A stretch of DNA of 64,000 nucleotides from the NCBI RefSeq assembly GCF_050908995.1, contig NW_027484910.1, forward strand, positions 412,745-476,744, in the 5' to 3' direction. A program made the translations under genes and the position numbers. The stretch is from Andrena cerasifolii. Lineage: Eukaryota; Arthropoda; Insecta; Hymenoptera; Andrenidae. Below, piece by piece: positions 39,790 to 52,394 of the stretch (position 1 is its first letter; each line of letters begins with the position of its first letter). The notes under the pieces are model-generated. The model did not search any database and had not been told where the DNA came from. It worked only from the letters and a program-made list of their open reading frames with translations.

Positions 39790-42475
39790 AATATCGGTTC
39801 TAATATCGGATTCAATATCGGTTTTTCAATATCGGTTCTAATATCGGATTCAATATCGGTTTTTCAATATCGGTTTTGCAATATCAGTTTTTCGATATAG
39901 GTTTTTCAATATCGGTTTTTCAATATTTGTTCTCCAATATCGGTTTTTGAATATCGGTTCTAATATCGGATTCAATATCGGTTTTTCAATATCGGTTTTT
40001 TCAATATCAGTTTTTCGATATCAGTTTTTCAATATTTGTTTTTCAATATCGGTTTTTCAATATCGGTTCTAATATCGGAATCATTATCGGCTTTTCAATA
40101 TCGGTTTTTCAATATCAGTTTTTCGATATCAGTTTTTCAATATTTGTTTTTCAATATCGGTTTTTCAATATCGGTTCTAATATCGGTTTCAATATCGGTT
40201 TTTCAATATCGGTTTTTCAATATCAGTTTTTCGATATCAGTTTTTCAATATTTGTTTTTCAATATCGGTTTTTCAATATCGGTTTTGCAATATCAGTTTT
40301 TCGATATCAGTTTTTCAATATTTGTTTTTCAATATCGGTTTTTCAATATCGGTTCTAATATCGGTTTCAATATCGGTTTTTCAATATCGGTTTTTCAATA
40401 TCGGTTTTTCAATATCAGTTTTTCAATATTTGTTCTCCAATATCGGTTTTTGAATATCGGTTCTAATATCGGATTCAATATCGGTTTTTCAATATCAGTT
40501 TTTCAATATTTGTTCTCCAATATCGGTTTTTGAATATCGGTTCCAATATCGGATTCAATATCGGTTTTTCAATATCGGTTCTAATATCGGATTCAATATC
40601 GGTTTTTCAATATCGGTTTTTCAATATCGGGTTTTCAATATCAGTTTTTCGATATCAGTTTTTCAATATTTGTTCTCCAATATCGGTTTTTGAATATCGG
40701 TTCTAATATCGGATTCAATATCGGGTTTTCAATATCGGTTTTTCAATATCAGTTTTTCGATATCAGTTTTTCAATATTTGTTTTTCAATATCGGTTTTTC
40801 AATATCGGTTCTAATATCGGATTCAATATCGGTTTTGCAATATCAGTTTTTCGATATCAGTTTTTCAATATTTGTTTTTCAATATCGGTTTTTCAATATC
40901 GGTTCTAATATCGGTTTCAATATCGGTTTTTCAATATCGGTTTTTCAATATCAGTTTTTCGATATCAGTTTTTCAATATTTGTTCTCCAATATCGGTTTT
41001 TGAATATCGGTTCTAATATCGGATTCAATATCGGTTTTTCAATATCGGTTCTAATATCGGATTCAATATCGGTTTTTCAATATCGGTTCTAATATCGGAT
41101 TCAATATCGGATTTTCAATATCGGTTTTGCAATATCAGTTTTTCGATATAGGTTTTTCAATATCGGTTTTTCAATATTTGTTCTCCAATATCGGTTTTTG
41201 AATATCGGTTCTAATATCGGATTCAATATCGGTTTTTCAATATCGGTTTTTTCAATATCAGTTTTTCGATATCAGTTTTTCAATATTTGTTTTTCAATAT
41301 CGGTTTTTCAATATCGGGTCTAATATCGGTTTCAATATCGGTTTTTCAATATCGGTTTTTCAATATCAGTTTTTCGATATCAGTTTTTCAATATTTGCTT
41401 TACAATATCAGTTTTTCAATATCGGTTCTAATATCGGATTCAATATCGGTTTTTCAATATCGGTTTTGCAATATCAGTTTTTCGATATAGGTTTTTCAAT
41501 ATCGGTTTTTCAATATCGGTTTTTCAATATCAGTTTTTCGATATCAGTTTTTCAATATTTGTTTTTCAATATCAGTTTTTCAATATCGGTTCTAATATCG
41601 GATTCAATACCGGTTTTTCAATATCGGTTCTAATATCGGATTCAATACCGGTTTTTCAATATCGGTTTTTCAATATCAGTTTTTCGATATCAGTTTTTCA
41701 ATATTTGTTCTCCAATATCGGTTTTTGAATATCGGTTCTAATATCGGATTCAATATCGGTTTTTCAATATCGTTTTTGCAATATCAGATTTTCGATATAG
41801 GTTTTTCAATATCGGTTTTTCAATATCGGTTCTAATATCGGATTCAATATCGGTTTTTCAATATCGGTTATTCAATATCAGTTTTTCAATATTTGTTCTC
41901 CAATATCGGATTCAATATCGGTTCTAATATCGGATTCAATATCGGTTTTTCAATATCGGGTTTTCAATATCAGTTTTTCGATATCAGTTTTTCAATATTT
42001 GCTTTACAATATCGGTTTTTCAATATCGGTTCTAATATCGGTTTCAATATCGGGTTTTCAATATCAGTTTTTCGATATAGGTTTTTCAATATCGATTTTT
42101 CAATATCGGTTTTTCAATATCAGTTTTTCAATATTTGGTTTTCAATATCGGTTTTTGAATATCGGTTCTAATATCGGTTCAATATCGGTTTTTCAATATC
42201 AGTTTTTCAATATTTGTTCTCCAATATCGGTTTTTGAATATCGGTTCTAATATCGGATTCAATATCTGTTTTTCAATATCGGTTTTTCAATATCAGTTTT
42301 TCGATATCAGTTTTTCAATATTTGTTTTTCAATATCTGTTTTTCAATATCGGTTCTAATATCGGTTTCAATATCGGTTTTTCAATATCGGTTTTTCAATA
42401 TTTGTTCTCCAATATCGGTTTTTGAATATCGGTTCTAATATCGGATTCAATATCGGTTTTTCAATATCGGTTTTT
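39790..42475 (+). repeat. 3,117-bp-offset duplication, copy 2
   Basis: Counterpart of 36,673-39,371. One 14-mer is missing near 41,915, which moves the offset from 3,117 to 3,103. Private changes are CGGGTCTAATATC near 41,316 and ATCGGATTTTC near 41,107. Its last 800 bp also form the start of the next tandem duplication. Confidence 0.85.
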
Positions 42476-43710
42476 TCAATATCAGATTTTCGATATCAGT
42501 TTTTCAATATTTGTTTTTCAATATCGGTTTTTCAATATCGGTTCTAATATCGGATTCAATATCGGTTTTTCAATATCGGTTCTAATATCGGATTCAATAT
42601 CGGTTTTTCAATATCGGTTTTGCAATATCAGTTTTTCGATATAGGTTTTTCAATATCGGTTCTAATATCGGTTTCAATATCAGTTTTTCGATATAGGTTT
42701 TTCAATATCGGTTTTTCAATATTTGTTCTCCAATATCGGTTTTTGAATATCGGTTCTAATATCGGATTCAATATCGGTTTTTCAATATCGGTTTTTTCAA
42801 TATCAGTTTTTCAATATCGGTTCTAATATCGGATTCAATATCGGTTTTGCAATATCAGTTTTTCAATATCAGTTTTTCAATATCAGTTTTTCAATATCAG
42901 TTTTTCAATATCGGTTTTTGAATATCGGTTCTAATATCGGATTCAATATCGGTTTTTCAATATCGGTTTTGCAATATCAGTTTTTCGATATAGGTTTTTC
43001 AATATCGGTTTTTCAATATCGGTTTTGCAATATCAGTTTTTCGATATAGGTTTTTCAATGTCGGTTTTTCAATATCGGTTTTTCAATATCGGTTCTAATA
43101 TCGGTTTCAATATCTGTTTTTCAATATCGGTTTTTCAATATTTTTTTTCCAATATCGGTTTTTCAATATCGGTTCTAATATCGGATTCAATATCGGCTTT
43201 TCAATATCGGTTTTTCAATATCAGTTTTTCGATATCAGTTTTTCAATATTTGTTTTTCAATATCAGTTTTTCAATATCGGTTTTTCAATATCGGTTTTGC
43301 AATATCAGTTTTTCGATATCAGTTTTTCAATATTTGTTTTCCAATATCGGTTTTTCAATATCGGTTCTAATATCGGTTTCAATATCGGTTTTTCAATATC
43401 GGTTTTTCAATATCAGTTTTTCGATATCAGTTTTTCAATATTTGTTCTCCAATATCGGTTTTTGAATATCGGTTCTAATATCGGATTCAATATCGGTTTT
43501 TCAATATCGGTTCTAATATCGGAATCATTATCGGCTTTTCAATATCGGTTTTTCAATATCAGTTTTTCGATATCAGTTTTTCAATATTTGTTTTTCAATA
43601 TCGGTTTTTCAATATCGGTTCTAATATCGGTTTCAATATCGGTTTTTCAATATCGGTTTTTCAATATCAGTTTTTCGATATCAGTTTTTCAATATTTGTT
43701 TTTCAATATC
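41675..43710 (+). repeat. About 2,047-bp tandem duplication, copy 1
   Basis: AATGTCGG (43,057 and 45,104), the T8 monomer (43,137 and 45,184) and modules at 42,234/44,281 and 42,620/44,667 repeat at +2,047. The offset is 2,033 before the missing 14-mer near 41,915. Each copy has the AATATCTGTTTTTC variant immediately before the T8 region. Confidence 0.87.
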
Positions 43711-45755
43711 AGTTTTTCGATATCAGTTTTTCAATATTTGTTCTCCAATATCGGTTTTTGAATATCGGTTCTAATATCGGATTCAATATCGGTTTTTCAA
43801 TATCGTTTTTGCAATATCAGATTTTCGATATAGGTTTTTCAATATCGGTTTTTCAATATCGGTTCTAATATCGGATTCAATATCGGTTTTTCAATATCGG
43901 TTATTCAATATCAGTTTTTCAATATTTGTTCTCCAATATCGGATTCAATATCGGTTTTTCAATATCGGTTCTAATATCGGATTCAATATCGGTTTTTCAA
44001 TATCGGGTTTTCAATATCAGTTTTTCGATATCAGTTTTTCAATATTTGCTTTACAATATCGGTTTTTCAATATCGGTTCTAATATCGGTTTCAATATCGG
44101 GTTTTCAATATCAGTTTTTCGATATAGGTTTTTCAATATCGATTTTTCAATATCGGTTTTTCAATATCAGTTTTTCAATATTTGGTTTTCAATATCGGTT
44201 TTTGAATATCGGTTCTAATATCGGTTCAATATCGGTTTTTCAATATCAGTTTTTCAATATTTGTTCTCCAATATCGGTTTTTGAATATCGGTTCTAATAT
44301 CGGATTCAATATCTGTTTTTCAATATCGGTTTTTCAATATCAGTTTTTCGATATCAGTTTTTCAATATTTGTTTTTCAATATCTGTTTTTCAATATCGGT
44401 TCTAATATCGGTTTCAATATCGGTTTTTCAATATCGGTTTTTCAATATTTGTTCTCCAATATCGGTTTTTGAATATCGGTTCTAATATCGGATTCAATAT
44501 CGGTTTTTCAATATCGGTTTTTTCAATATCAGATTTTCGATATCAGTTTTTCAATATTTGTTTTTCAATATCGGTTTTTCAATATCGGTTCTAATATCGG
44601 ATTCAATATCGGTTTTTCAATATCGGTTCTAATATCGGATTCAATATCGGTTTTTCAATATCGGTTTTGCAATATCAGTTTTTCGATATAGGTTTTTCAA
44701 TATCGGTTCTAATATCGGTTTCAATATCAGTTTTTCGATATAGGTTTTTCAATATCGGTTTTTCAATATTTGTTCTCCAATATCGGTTTTTGAATATCGG
44801 TTCTAATATCGGATTCAATATCGGTTTTTCAATATCGGTTTTTTCAATATCAGTTTTTCAATATCGGTTCTAATATCGGATTCAATATCGGTTTTGCAAT
44901 ATCAGTTTTTCAATATCAGTTTTTCAATATCAGTTTTTCAATATCAGTTTTTCAATATCGGTTTTTGAATATCGGTTCTAATATCGGATTCAATATCGGT
45001 TTTTCAATATCGGTTTTGCAATATCAGTTTTTCGATATAGGTTTTTCAATATCGGTTTTTCAATATCGGTTTTGCAATATCAGTTTTTCGATATAGGTTT
45101 TTCAATGTCGGTTTTTCAATATCGGTTTTTCAATATCGGTTCTAATATCGGTTTCAATATCTGTTTTTCAATATCGGTTTTTCAATATTTTTTTTCCAAT
45201 ATCGGTTTTTCAATATCGGTTCTAATATCGGATTCAATATCGGCTTTTCAATATCGGTTTTTCAATATCAGTTTTTCGATATCAGTTTTTCAATATTTGT
45301 TTTTCAATATCAGTTTTTCAATATCGGTTTTTCAATATCGGTTTTGCAATATCAGTTTTTCGATATCAGTTTTTCAATATTTGTTTTTCAATATCGGTTT
45401 TTCAATATCGGTTCTAATATCGGTTTCAATATCGGTTTTTCAATATCGGTTTTTCAATATCAGTTTTCGATATCAGTTTTTCAATATTTGTTCTCCAATA
45501 TCGGTTTTTGAATATCGGTTCTAATATCGGATTCAATATCGGTTTTTCAATATCGGTTCTAATATCGGAATCATTATCGGCTTTTCAATATCGGTTTTTC
45601 AATATCAGTTTTTCGATATCAGTTTTTCAATATTTGTTTTTCAATATCGGTTTTTCAATATCGGTTCTAATATCGGTTTCAATATCGGTTTTTCAATATC
45701 GGTTTTTCAATATCAGTTTTTCGATATCAGTTTTTCAATATTTGTTTTTCAATAT
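43711..45755 (+). repeat. About 2,047-bp tandem duplication, copy 2
   Basis: This directly follows copy 1. At the junction near 43,710 a module beginning AATATTTGTTTTTC passes into AATATCAGTTTTTC and GATATCAG, the entry sequence of 41,675. A 13-bp monomer (AATATCAGTTTTC) near 45,459 drops the offset to 2,046, as seen for GAATCATT at 43,525 and 45,571. Confidence 0.86.
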
Positions 45756-46570
45756 CGGTTTTTCAATATCGGTTTTGCAATATCAGTTTTTCGATATCAG
45801 TTTTTCAATATTTGTTTTTCAATATCGGTTTTTCAATATCGGTTCTAATATCGGTTTCAATATCGGTTTTTCAATATCGGTTTTTCAATATCGGTTTTTC
45901 AATATCAGTTTTTCAATATTTGTTCTCCAATATCGGTTTTTGAATATCGGTTCTAATATCGGATTCAATATCGGTTTTTCAATATCAGTTTTTCAATATT
46001 TGTTCTCCAATATCGGTTTTTGAATATCGGTTCCAATATCGGATTCAATATCGGTTTTTCAATATCGGTTCTAATATCGGATTCAATATCGGTTTTTCAA
46101 TATAGGTTTTTCAATATCGGGTTTTCAATATCAGTTTTTCGATATCAGTTTTTCAATATTTGTTCTCCAATATCGGTTTTTGAATATCGGTTCTAATATC
46201 GGATTCAATATCGGGTTTTCAATATCGGTTTTTCAATATCAGTTTTTCGATATCAGTTTTTCAATATTTGTTTTTCAATATCGGTTTTTCAATATCGGTT
46301 CTAATATCGGATTCAATATCGGTTTTGCAATATCAGTTTTTCGATATCAGTTTTTCAATATTTGTTTTTCAATATCGGTTTTTCAATATCGGTTCTAATA
46401 TCGGTTTCAATATCGGTTTTTCAATATCGGTTTTTCAATATCAGTTTTTCGATATCAGTTTTTCAATATTTGTTCTCCAATATCGGTTTTTGAATATCGG
46501 TTCTAATATCGGATTCAATATCGGTTTTTCAATATCGGTTCTAATATCGGATTCAATATCGGTTTTTCAA
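45540..46570 (+). repeat. 1,157-bp-offset duplication, copy 1
   Basis: GAATCATT at 45,571 and 46,728 and modules at 46,180/47,337 and 46,268/47,425 repeat at +1,157. An AATATAGG monomer near 46,102 is private to this copy. Confidence 0.82.
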
Positions 46571-46696
46571 TATTTGTTCTCCAATATCGGTTTTTGAATA
46601 TCGGTTCTAATATCGGATTCAATATCGGTTTTTCAATATCGGTTTTTTCAATATCAGTTTTTCGATATCAGTTTTTCAATATTTGTTTTTCAATAT
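46571..46696 (+). repeat. Linker between 1,157-bp-offset copies
   Basis: About 126 bp holding AATATTTGTTCTCC, a pair of 12-mers, a 15-bp monomer (AATATCGGTTTTTTC) and GATATCAG. It matches the 28,010-28,126 linker type. Confidence 0.6.
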
Positions 46697-47842
46697 CGGT
46701 TTTTCAATATCGGTTCTAATATCGGAATCATTATCGGCTTTTCAATATCGGTTTTTCAATATCAGTTTTTCGATATCAGTTTTTCAATATTTGTTTTTCA
46801 ATATCGGTTTTTCAATATCGGTTCTAATATCGGTTTCAATATCGGTTTTTCAATATCGGTTTTTCAATATCAGTTTTTCGATATCAGTTTTTCAATATTT
46901 GTTTTTCAATATCGGTTTTTCAATATCGGTTTTGCAATATCAGTTTTTCGATATCAGTTTTTCAATATTTGTTTTTCAATATCGGTTTTTCAATATCGGT
47001 TCTAATATCGGTTTCAATATCGGTTTTTCAATATCGGTTTTTCAATATCGGTTTTTCAATATCAGTTTTTCAATATTTGTTCTCCAATATCGGTTTTTGA
47101 ATATCGGTTCTAATATCGGATTCAATATCGGTTTTTCAATATCAGTTTTTCAATATTTGTTCTCCAATATCGGTTTTTGAATATCGGTTCCAATATCGGA
47201 TTCAATATCGGTTTTTCAATATCGGTTCTAATATCGGATTCAATATCGGTTTTTCAATATCGGTTTTTCAATATCGGGTTTTCAATATCAGTTTTTCGAT
47301 ATCAGTTTTTCAATATTTGTTCTCCAATATCGGTTTTTGAATATCGGTTCTAATATCGGATTCAATATCGGGTTTTCAATATCGGTTTTTCAATATCAGT
47401 TTTTCGATATCAGTTTTTCAATATTTGTTTTTCAATATCGGTTTTTCAATATCGGTTCTAATATCGGATTCAATATCGGTTTTGCAATATCAGTTTTTCG
47501 ATATCAGTTTTTCAATATTTGTTTTTCAATATCGGTTTTTCAATATCGGTTCTAATATCGGTTTCAATATTGGTTTTTCAATATCGGTTTTTCAATATCA
47601 GTTTTTCGATATCAGTTTTTCAATATTTGTTCTCCAATATCGGTTTTTGAATATCGGTTCTAATATCGGATTCAATATCGGTTTTTCAATATCGGTTCTA
47701 ATATCGGATTCAATATCGGTTTTTCAATATCGGTTCTAATATCGGATTCAATATCGGTTTTTCAATATCGGTTCTAATATCGGATTCAATATCGGTTTTT
47801 CAATATCGGTTTTGCAATATCAGTTTTTCGATATAGGTTTTT
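46697..47842 (+). repeat. 1,157-bp-offset copy 2, also source of the 894-bp duplication
   Basis: The first 1,030 bp match 45,540-46,570. The part from 46,949 onward is repeated again from 47,843. An AATATTGG monomer at 47,566 is shared with the next copy (48,460). Confidence 0.8.
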
Positions 47843-48698
47843 CGATATCAGTTTTTCAATATTTGTTTTTCAATATCGGTTTTTCAATATCGGTTCTAAT
47901 ATCGGTTTCAATATCGGTTTTTCAATATCGGTTTTTCAATATCGGTTTTTCAATATCAGTTTTTCAATATTTGTTCTCCAATATCGGTTTTTGAATATCG
48001 GTTCTAATATCGGATTCAATATCGGTTTTTCAATATCAGTTTTTCAATATTTGTTCTCCAATATCGGTTTTTGAATATCGGTTCCAATATCGGATTCAAT
48101 ATCGGTTTTTCAATATCGGTTCTAATATCGGATTCAATATCGGTTTTTCAATATCGGTTTTTCAATATCGGGTTTTCAATATCAGTTTTTCGATATCAGT
48201 TTTTCAATATTTGTTCTCCAATATCGGTTTTTGAATATCGGTTCTAATATCGGATTCAATATCGGGTTTTCAATATCGGTTTTTCAATATCAGTTTTTCG
48301 ATATCAGTTTTTCAATATTTGTTTTTCAATATCGGTTTTTCAATATCGGTTCTAATATCGGATTCAATATCGGTTTTGCAATATCAGTTTTTCGATATCA
48401 GTTTTTCAATATTTGTTTTTCAATATCGGTTTTTCAATATCGGTTCTAATATCGGTTTCAATATTGGTTTTTCAATATCGGTTTTTCAATATCAGTTTTT
48501 CGATATCAGTTTTTCAATATTTGTTCTCCAATATCGGTTTTTGAATATCGGTTCTAATATCGGATTCAATATCGGTTTTTCAATATCGGTTCTAATATCG
48601 GATTCAATATCGGTTTTTCAATATCGGTTCTAATATCGGATTCAATATCGGTTTTTCAATATCGGTTTTGCAATATCAGTTTTTCGATATAGGTTTTT
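47843..48698 (+). repeat. 894-bp tandem duplication, second copy
   Basis: Modules at 47,337 and 47,425 recur at 48,231 and 48,319 (+894), together with the rare AATATTGG change. The junction at about 47,842 is visible as GATATAGGTTTTTC followed directly by GATATCAG, a monomer order I see nowhere else. Near 48,640 this copy has 38 bp less (one 14-mer plus two 12-mers). Confidence 0.85.
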
Positions 48699-49741
48699 CA
48701 ATATCGGTTTTTCAATATTTGTTCTCCAATATCGGTTTTTGAATATCGGTTCTAATATCGGATTCAATATCGGTTTTTCAATATCGGTTTTTTCAATATC
48801 AGTTTTTCGATATCAGTTTTTCAATATTTGTTTTTCAATATCGGTTTTTCAATATCGGTTCTAATATCGGTTTCAATATCGGTTTTTCAATATCGGTTTT
48901 TCAATATCAGTTTTTCGATATCAGTTTTTCAATATTTGCTTTACAATATCAGTTTTTCAATATCGGTTCTAATATCGGATTCAATATCGGTTTTTCAATA
49001 TCGGTTTTGCAATATCAGTTTTTCGATATAGGTTTTTCAATATCGGTTTTTCAATATCGGTTTTTCAATATCAGTTTTTCGATATCAGTTTTTCAATATT
49101 TGTTTTTCAATATCAGTTTTTCAATATCGGTTCTAATATCGGATTCAATACCGGTTTTTCAATATCGGTTCTAATATCGGATTCAATACCGGTTTTTCAA
49201 TATCGGTTTTTCAATATCAGTTTTTCGATATCAGTTTTTCAATATTTGTTCTCCAATATCGGTTTTTGAATATCGGTTCTAATATCGGATTCAATATCGG
49301 TTTTTCAATATCGTTTTTGCAATATCAGATTTTCGATATAGGTTTTTCAATATCGGTTTTTCAATATCGGTTCTAATATCGGATTCAATATCGGTTTTTC
49401 AATATCGGTTATTCAATATCAGTTTTTCAATATTTGTTCTCCAATATCGGATTCAATATCGGTTTTTCAATATCGGTTCTAATATCGGATTCAATATCGG
49501 TTTTTCAATATCGGGTTTTCAATATCAGTTTTTCGATATCAGTTTTTCAATATTTGCTTTACAATATCGGTTTTTCAATATCGGTTCTAATATCGGTTTC
49601 AATATCGGTTTTTCAATATCAGTTTTTCGATATAGGTTTTTCAATATCGATTTTTCAATATCGGTTTTTCAATATCAGTTTTTCAATATTTGGTTTTCAA
49701 TATCGGTTTTTGAATATCGGTTCTAATATCGGTTCAATATC
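48699..49741 (+). repeat. Segment of the 22.2-23.2 kb type
   Basis: The monomer order follows 22,193-23,235, 38,041-39,083 and 41,158-42,180, including AATATCGTTTTTGC followed by AATATCAGATTTTC, AATATTTGCTTTAC, and the 11-bp AATATCGGTTC monomer near 49,731. Confidence 0.75.
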
Positions 49742-50879
49742 GGTTTTTCAATATCAGTTTTTCAATATTTGTTCTCCAATATCGGTTTTTGAATATCGGT
49801 TCTAATATCGGATTCAATATCTGTTTTTCAATATCGGTTTTTCAATATCAGTTTTTCGATATCAGTTTTTCAATATTTGTTTTTCAATATCTGTTTTTCA
49901 ATATCGGTTCTAATATCGGTTTCAATATCGGTTTTTCAATATCGGTTTTTCAATATTTGTTCTCCAATATCGGTTTTTGAATATCGGTTCTAATATCGGA
50001 TTCAATATCGGTTTTTCAATATCGGTTTTTTCAATATCAGATTTTCGAGATCAGTTTTTCAATATTTGTTTTTCAATATCGGTTTTTCAATATCGGTTCT
50101 AATATCGGATTCAATATCGGTTTTTCAATATCGGTTCTAATATCGGATTCAATATCGGTTTTTCAATATCGGTTTTGCAATATCAGTTTTTCGATATAGG
50201 TTTTTCAATATCGGTTCTAATATCGGTTTCAATATCGGTTTTTCAATATCAGTTTTTCGATATAGGTTTTTCAATATCGATTTTCAATATCGGTTTTTCA
50301 ATATCAGTTTTTCAATATTTGGTTTTCAATATCGGTTTTTGAATATCGGTTCTAATATCGGTTCAATATCGGTTTTTCAATATCAGTTTTTCAATATTTG
50401 TTCTCCAATATCGGTTTTTGAATATCGGTTCTAATATCGGATTCAATATCTGTTTTTCAATATCGGTTTTTCAATATCAGTTTTTCGATATCAGTCTTTC
50501 AATATTTGTTTTTCAATATCTGTTTTTCAATATCGGTTCTAATATCGGTTTCAATATCGGTTTTTCAATATCGGTTTTTCAATATTTGTTCTCCAATATC
50601 GGTTTTTGAATATCGGTTCTAATATCGGATTCAATATCGGTTTTTCAATATCGGTTTTTTCAATATCAGATTTTCGATATCAGTTTTTCAATATTTGTTT
50701 TTCAATATCGGTTTTTCAATATCGGTTCTAATATCGGATTCAATATCGGTTTTTCAATATCGGTTCTAATATCGGATTCAATATCGGTTTTTCAATATCG
50801 GTTTTGCAATATCAGTTTTTCGATATAGGTTTTTCAATATCGGTTCTAATATCGGTTTCAATATCAGTTTTTCGATATA
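49742..50879 (+). repeat. 1,139-bp tandem duplication, copy 1
   Basis: Modules at 49,789, 49,980 (end) and 50,418 recur at 50,927, 51,118 and 51,557. The offset is 1,138 before and 1,139 after a 13-bp monomer (AATATCGATTTTC) near 50,273 that lacks one T. TTCGAGATCAG (50,047 and 51,185) and TCAGTCTTTC (50,491 and 51,630) are shared. Confidence 0.88.
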
Positions 50880-52018
50880 GGTTTTTCAATATCAGTTTTT
50901 CAATATTTGTTCTCCAATATCGGTTTTTGAATATCGGTTCTAATATCGGATTCAATATCTGTTTTTCAATATCGGTTTTTCAATATCAGTTTTTCGATAT
51001 CAGTTTTTCAATATTTGTTTTTCAATATCTGTTTTTCAATATCGGTTCTAATATCGGTTTCAATATCGGTTTTTCAATATCGGTTTTTCAATATTTGTTC
51101 TCCAATATCGGTTTTTGAATATCGGTTCTAATATCGGATTCAATATCGGTTTTTCAATATCGGTTTTTTCAATATCAGATTTTCGAGATCAGTTTTTCAA
51201 TATTTGTTTTTCAATATCGGTTTTTCAATATCGGTTCTAATATCGGATTCAATATCGGTTTTTCAATATCGGTTCTAATATCGGATTCAATATCGGTTTT
51301 TCAATATCGGTTTTGCAATATCAGTTTTTCGATATAGGTTTTTCAATATCGGTTCTAATATCGGTTTCAATATCGGTTTTTCAATATCAGTTTTTCGATA
51401 TAGGTTTTTCAATATCGATTTTTCAATATCGGTTTTTCAATATCAGTTTTTCAATATTTGGTTTTCAATATCGGTTTTTGAATATCGGTTCTAATATCGG
51501 TTCAATATCGGTTTTTCAATATCAGTTTTTCAATATTTGTTCTCCAATATCGGTTTTTGAATATCGGTTCTAATATCGGATTCAATATCTGTTTTTCAAT
51601 ATCGGTTTTTCAATATCAGTTTTTCGATATCAGTCTTTCAATATTTGTTTTTCAATATCTGTTTTTCAATATCGGTTCTAATATCGGTTTCAATATCGGT
51701 TTTTCAATATCGGTTTTTCAATATTTGTTCTCCAATATCGGTTTTTGAATATCGGTTCTAATATCGGATTCAATATCGGTTTTTCAATATCGGTTTTTTC
51801 AATATCAGATTTTCGATATCAGTTTTTCAATATTTGTTTTTCAATATCGGTTTTTCAATATCGGTTCTAATATCGGATTCAATATCGGTTTTTCAATATC
51901 GGTTCTAATATCGGATTCAATATCGGTTTTTCAATATCGGTTTTGCAATATCAGTTTTTCGATATAGGTTTTTCAATATCGGTTCTAATATCGGTTTCAA
52001 TATCAGTTTTTCGATATA
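50880..52018 (+). repeat. 1,139-bp tandem duplication, copy 2
   Basis: This directly follows copy 1. At the junction GATATAGGTTTTTC is followed by AATATCAGTTTTTC and AATATTTGTTCTCC, while the right end near 52,020 has AATATCGG instead. TCAGTCTTTC, first seen in this pair, is carried on into alternate halves of the 6,096-bp array. Confidence 0.87.
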
Positions 52019-52394
52019 GGTTTTTCAATATCGGTTTTTCAATATTTGTTCTCCAATATCGGTTTTTGAATATCGGTTCTAATATCGGATTCAATATCGG
52101 TTTTTCAATATCGGTTTTTTCAATATCAGTTTTTCAATATCGGTTCTAATATCGGATTCAATATCGGTTTTGCAATATCAGTTTTTCAATATCAGTTTTT
52201 CAATATCAGTTTTTCAATATCAGTTTTTCAATATCGGTTTTTGAATATCGGTTCTAATATCGGATTCAATATCGGTTTTTCAATATCGGTTTTGCAATAT
52301 CAGTTTTTCGATATAGGTTTTTCAATATCGGTTTTTCAATATCGGTTTTGCAATATCAGTTTTTCGATATAGGTTTTTCAATGTCGGTTTTTCA
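52019..52394 (+). repeat. Linker into the 6,096-bp array
   Basis: It matches 55,068-55,443 at +3,049, so it is the tail of a preceding 3.05-kb half. It contains a run of AATATCAGTTTTTC monomers near 52,171-52,226 and AATGTCGG at 52,380. Confidence 0.7.
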
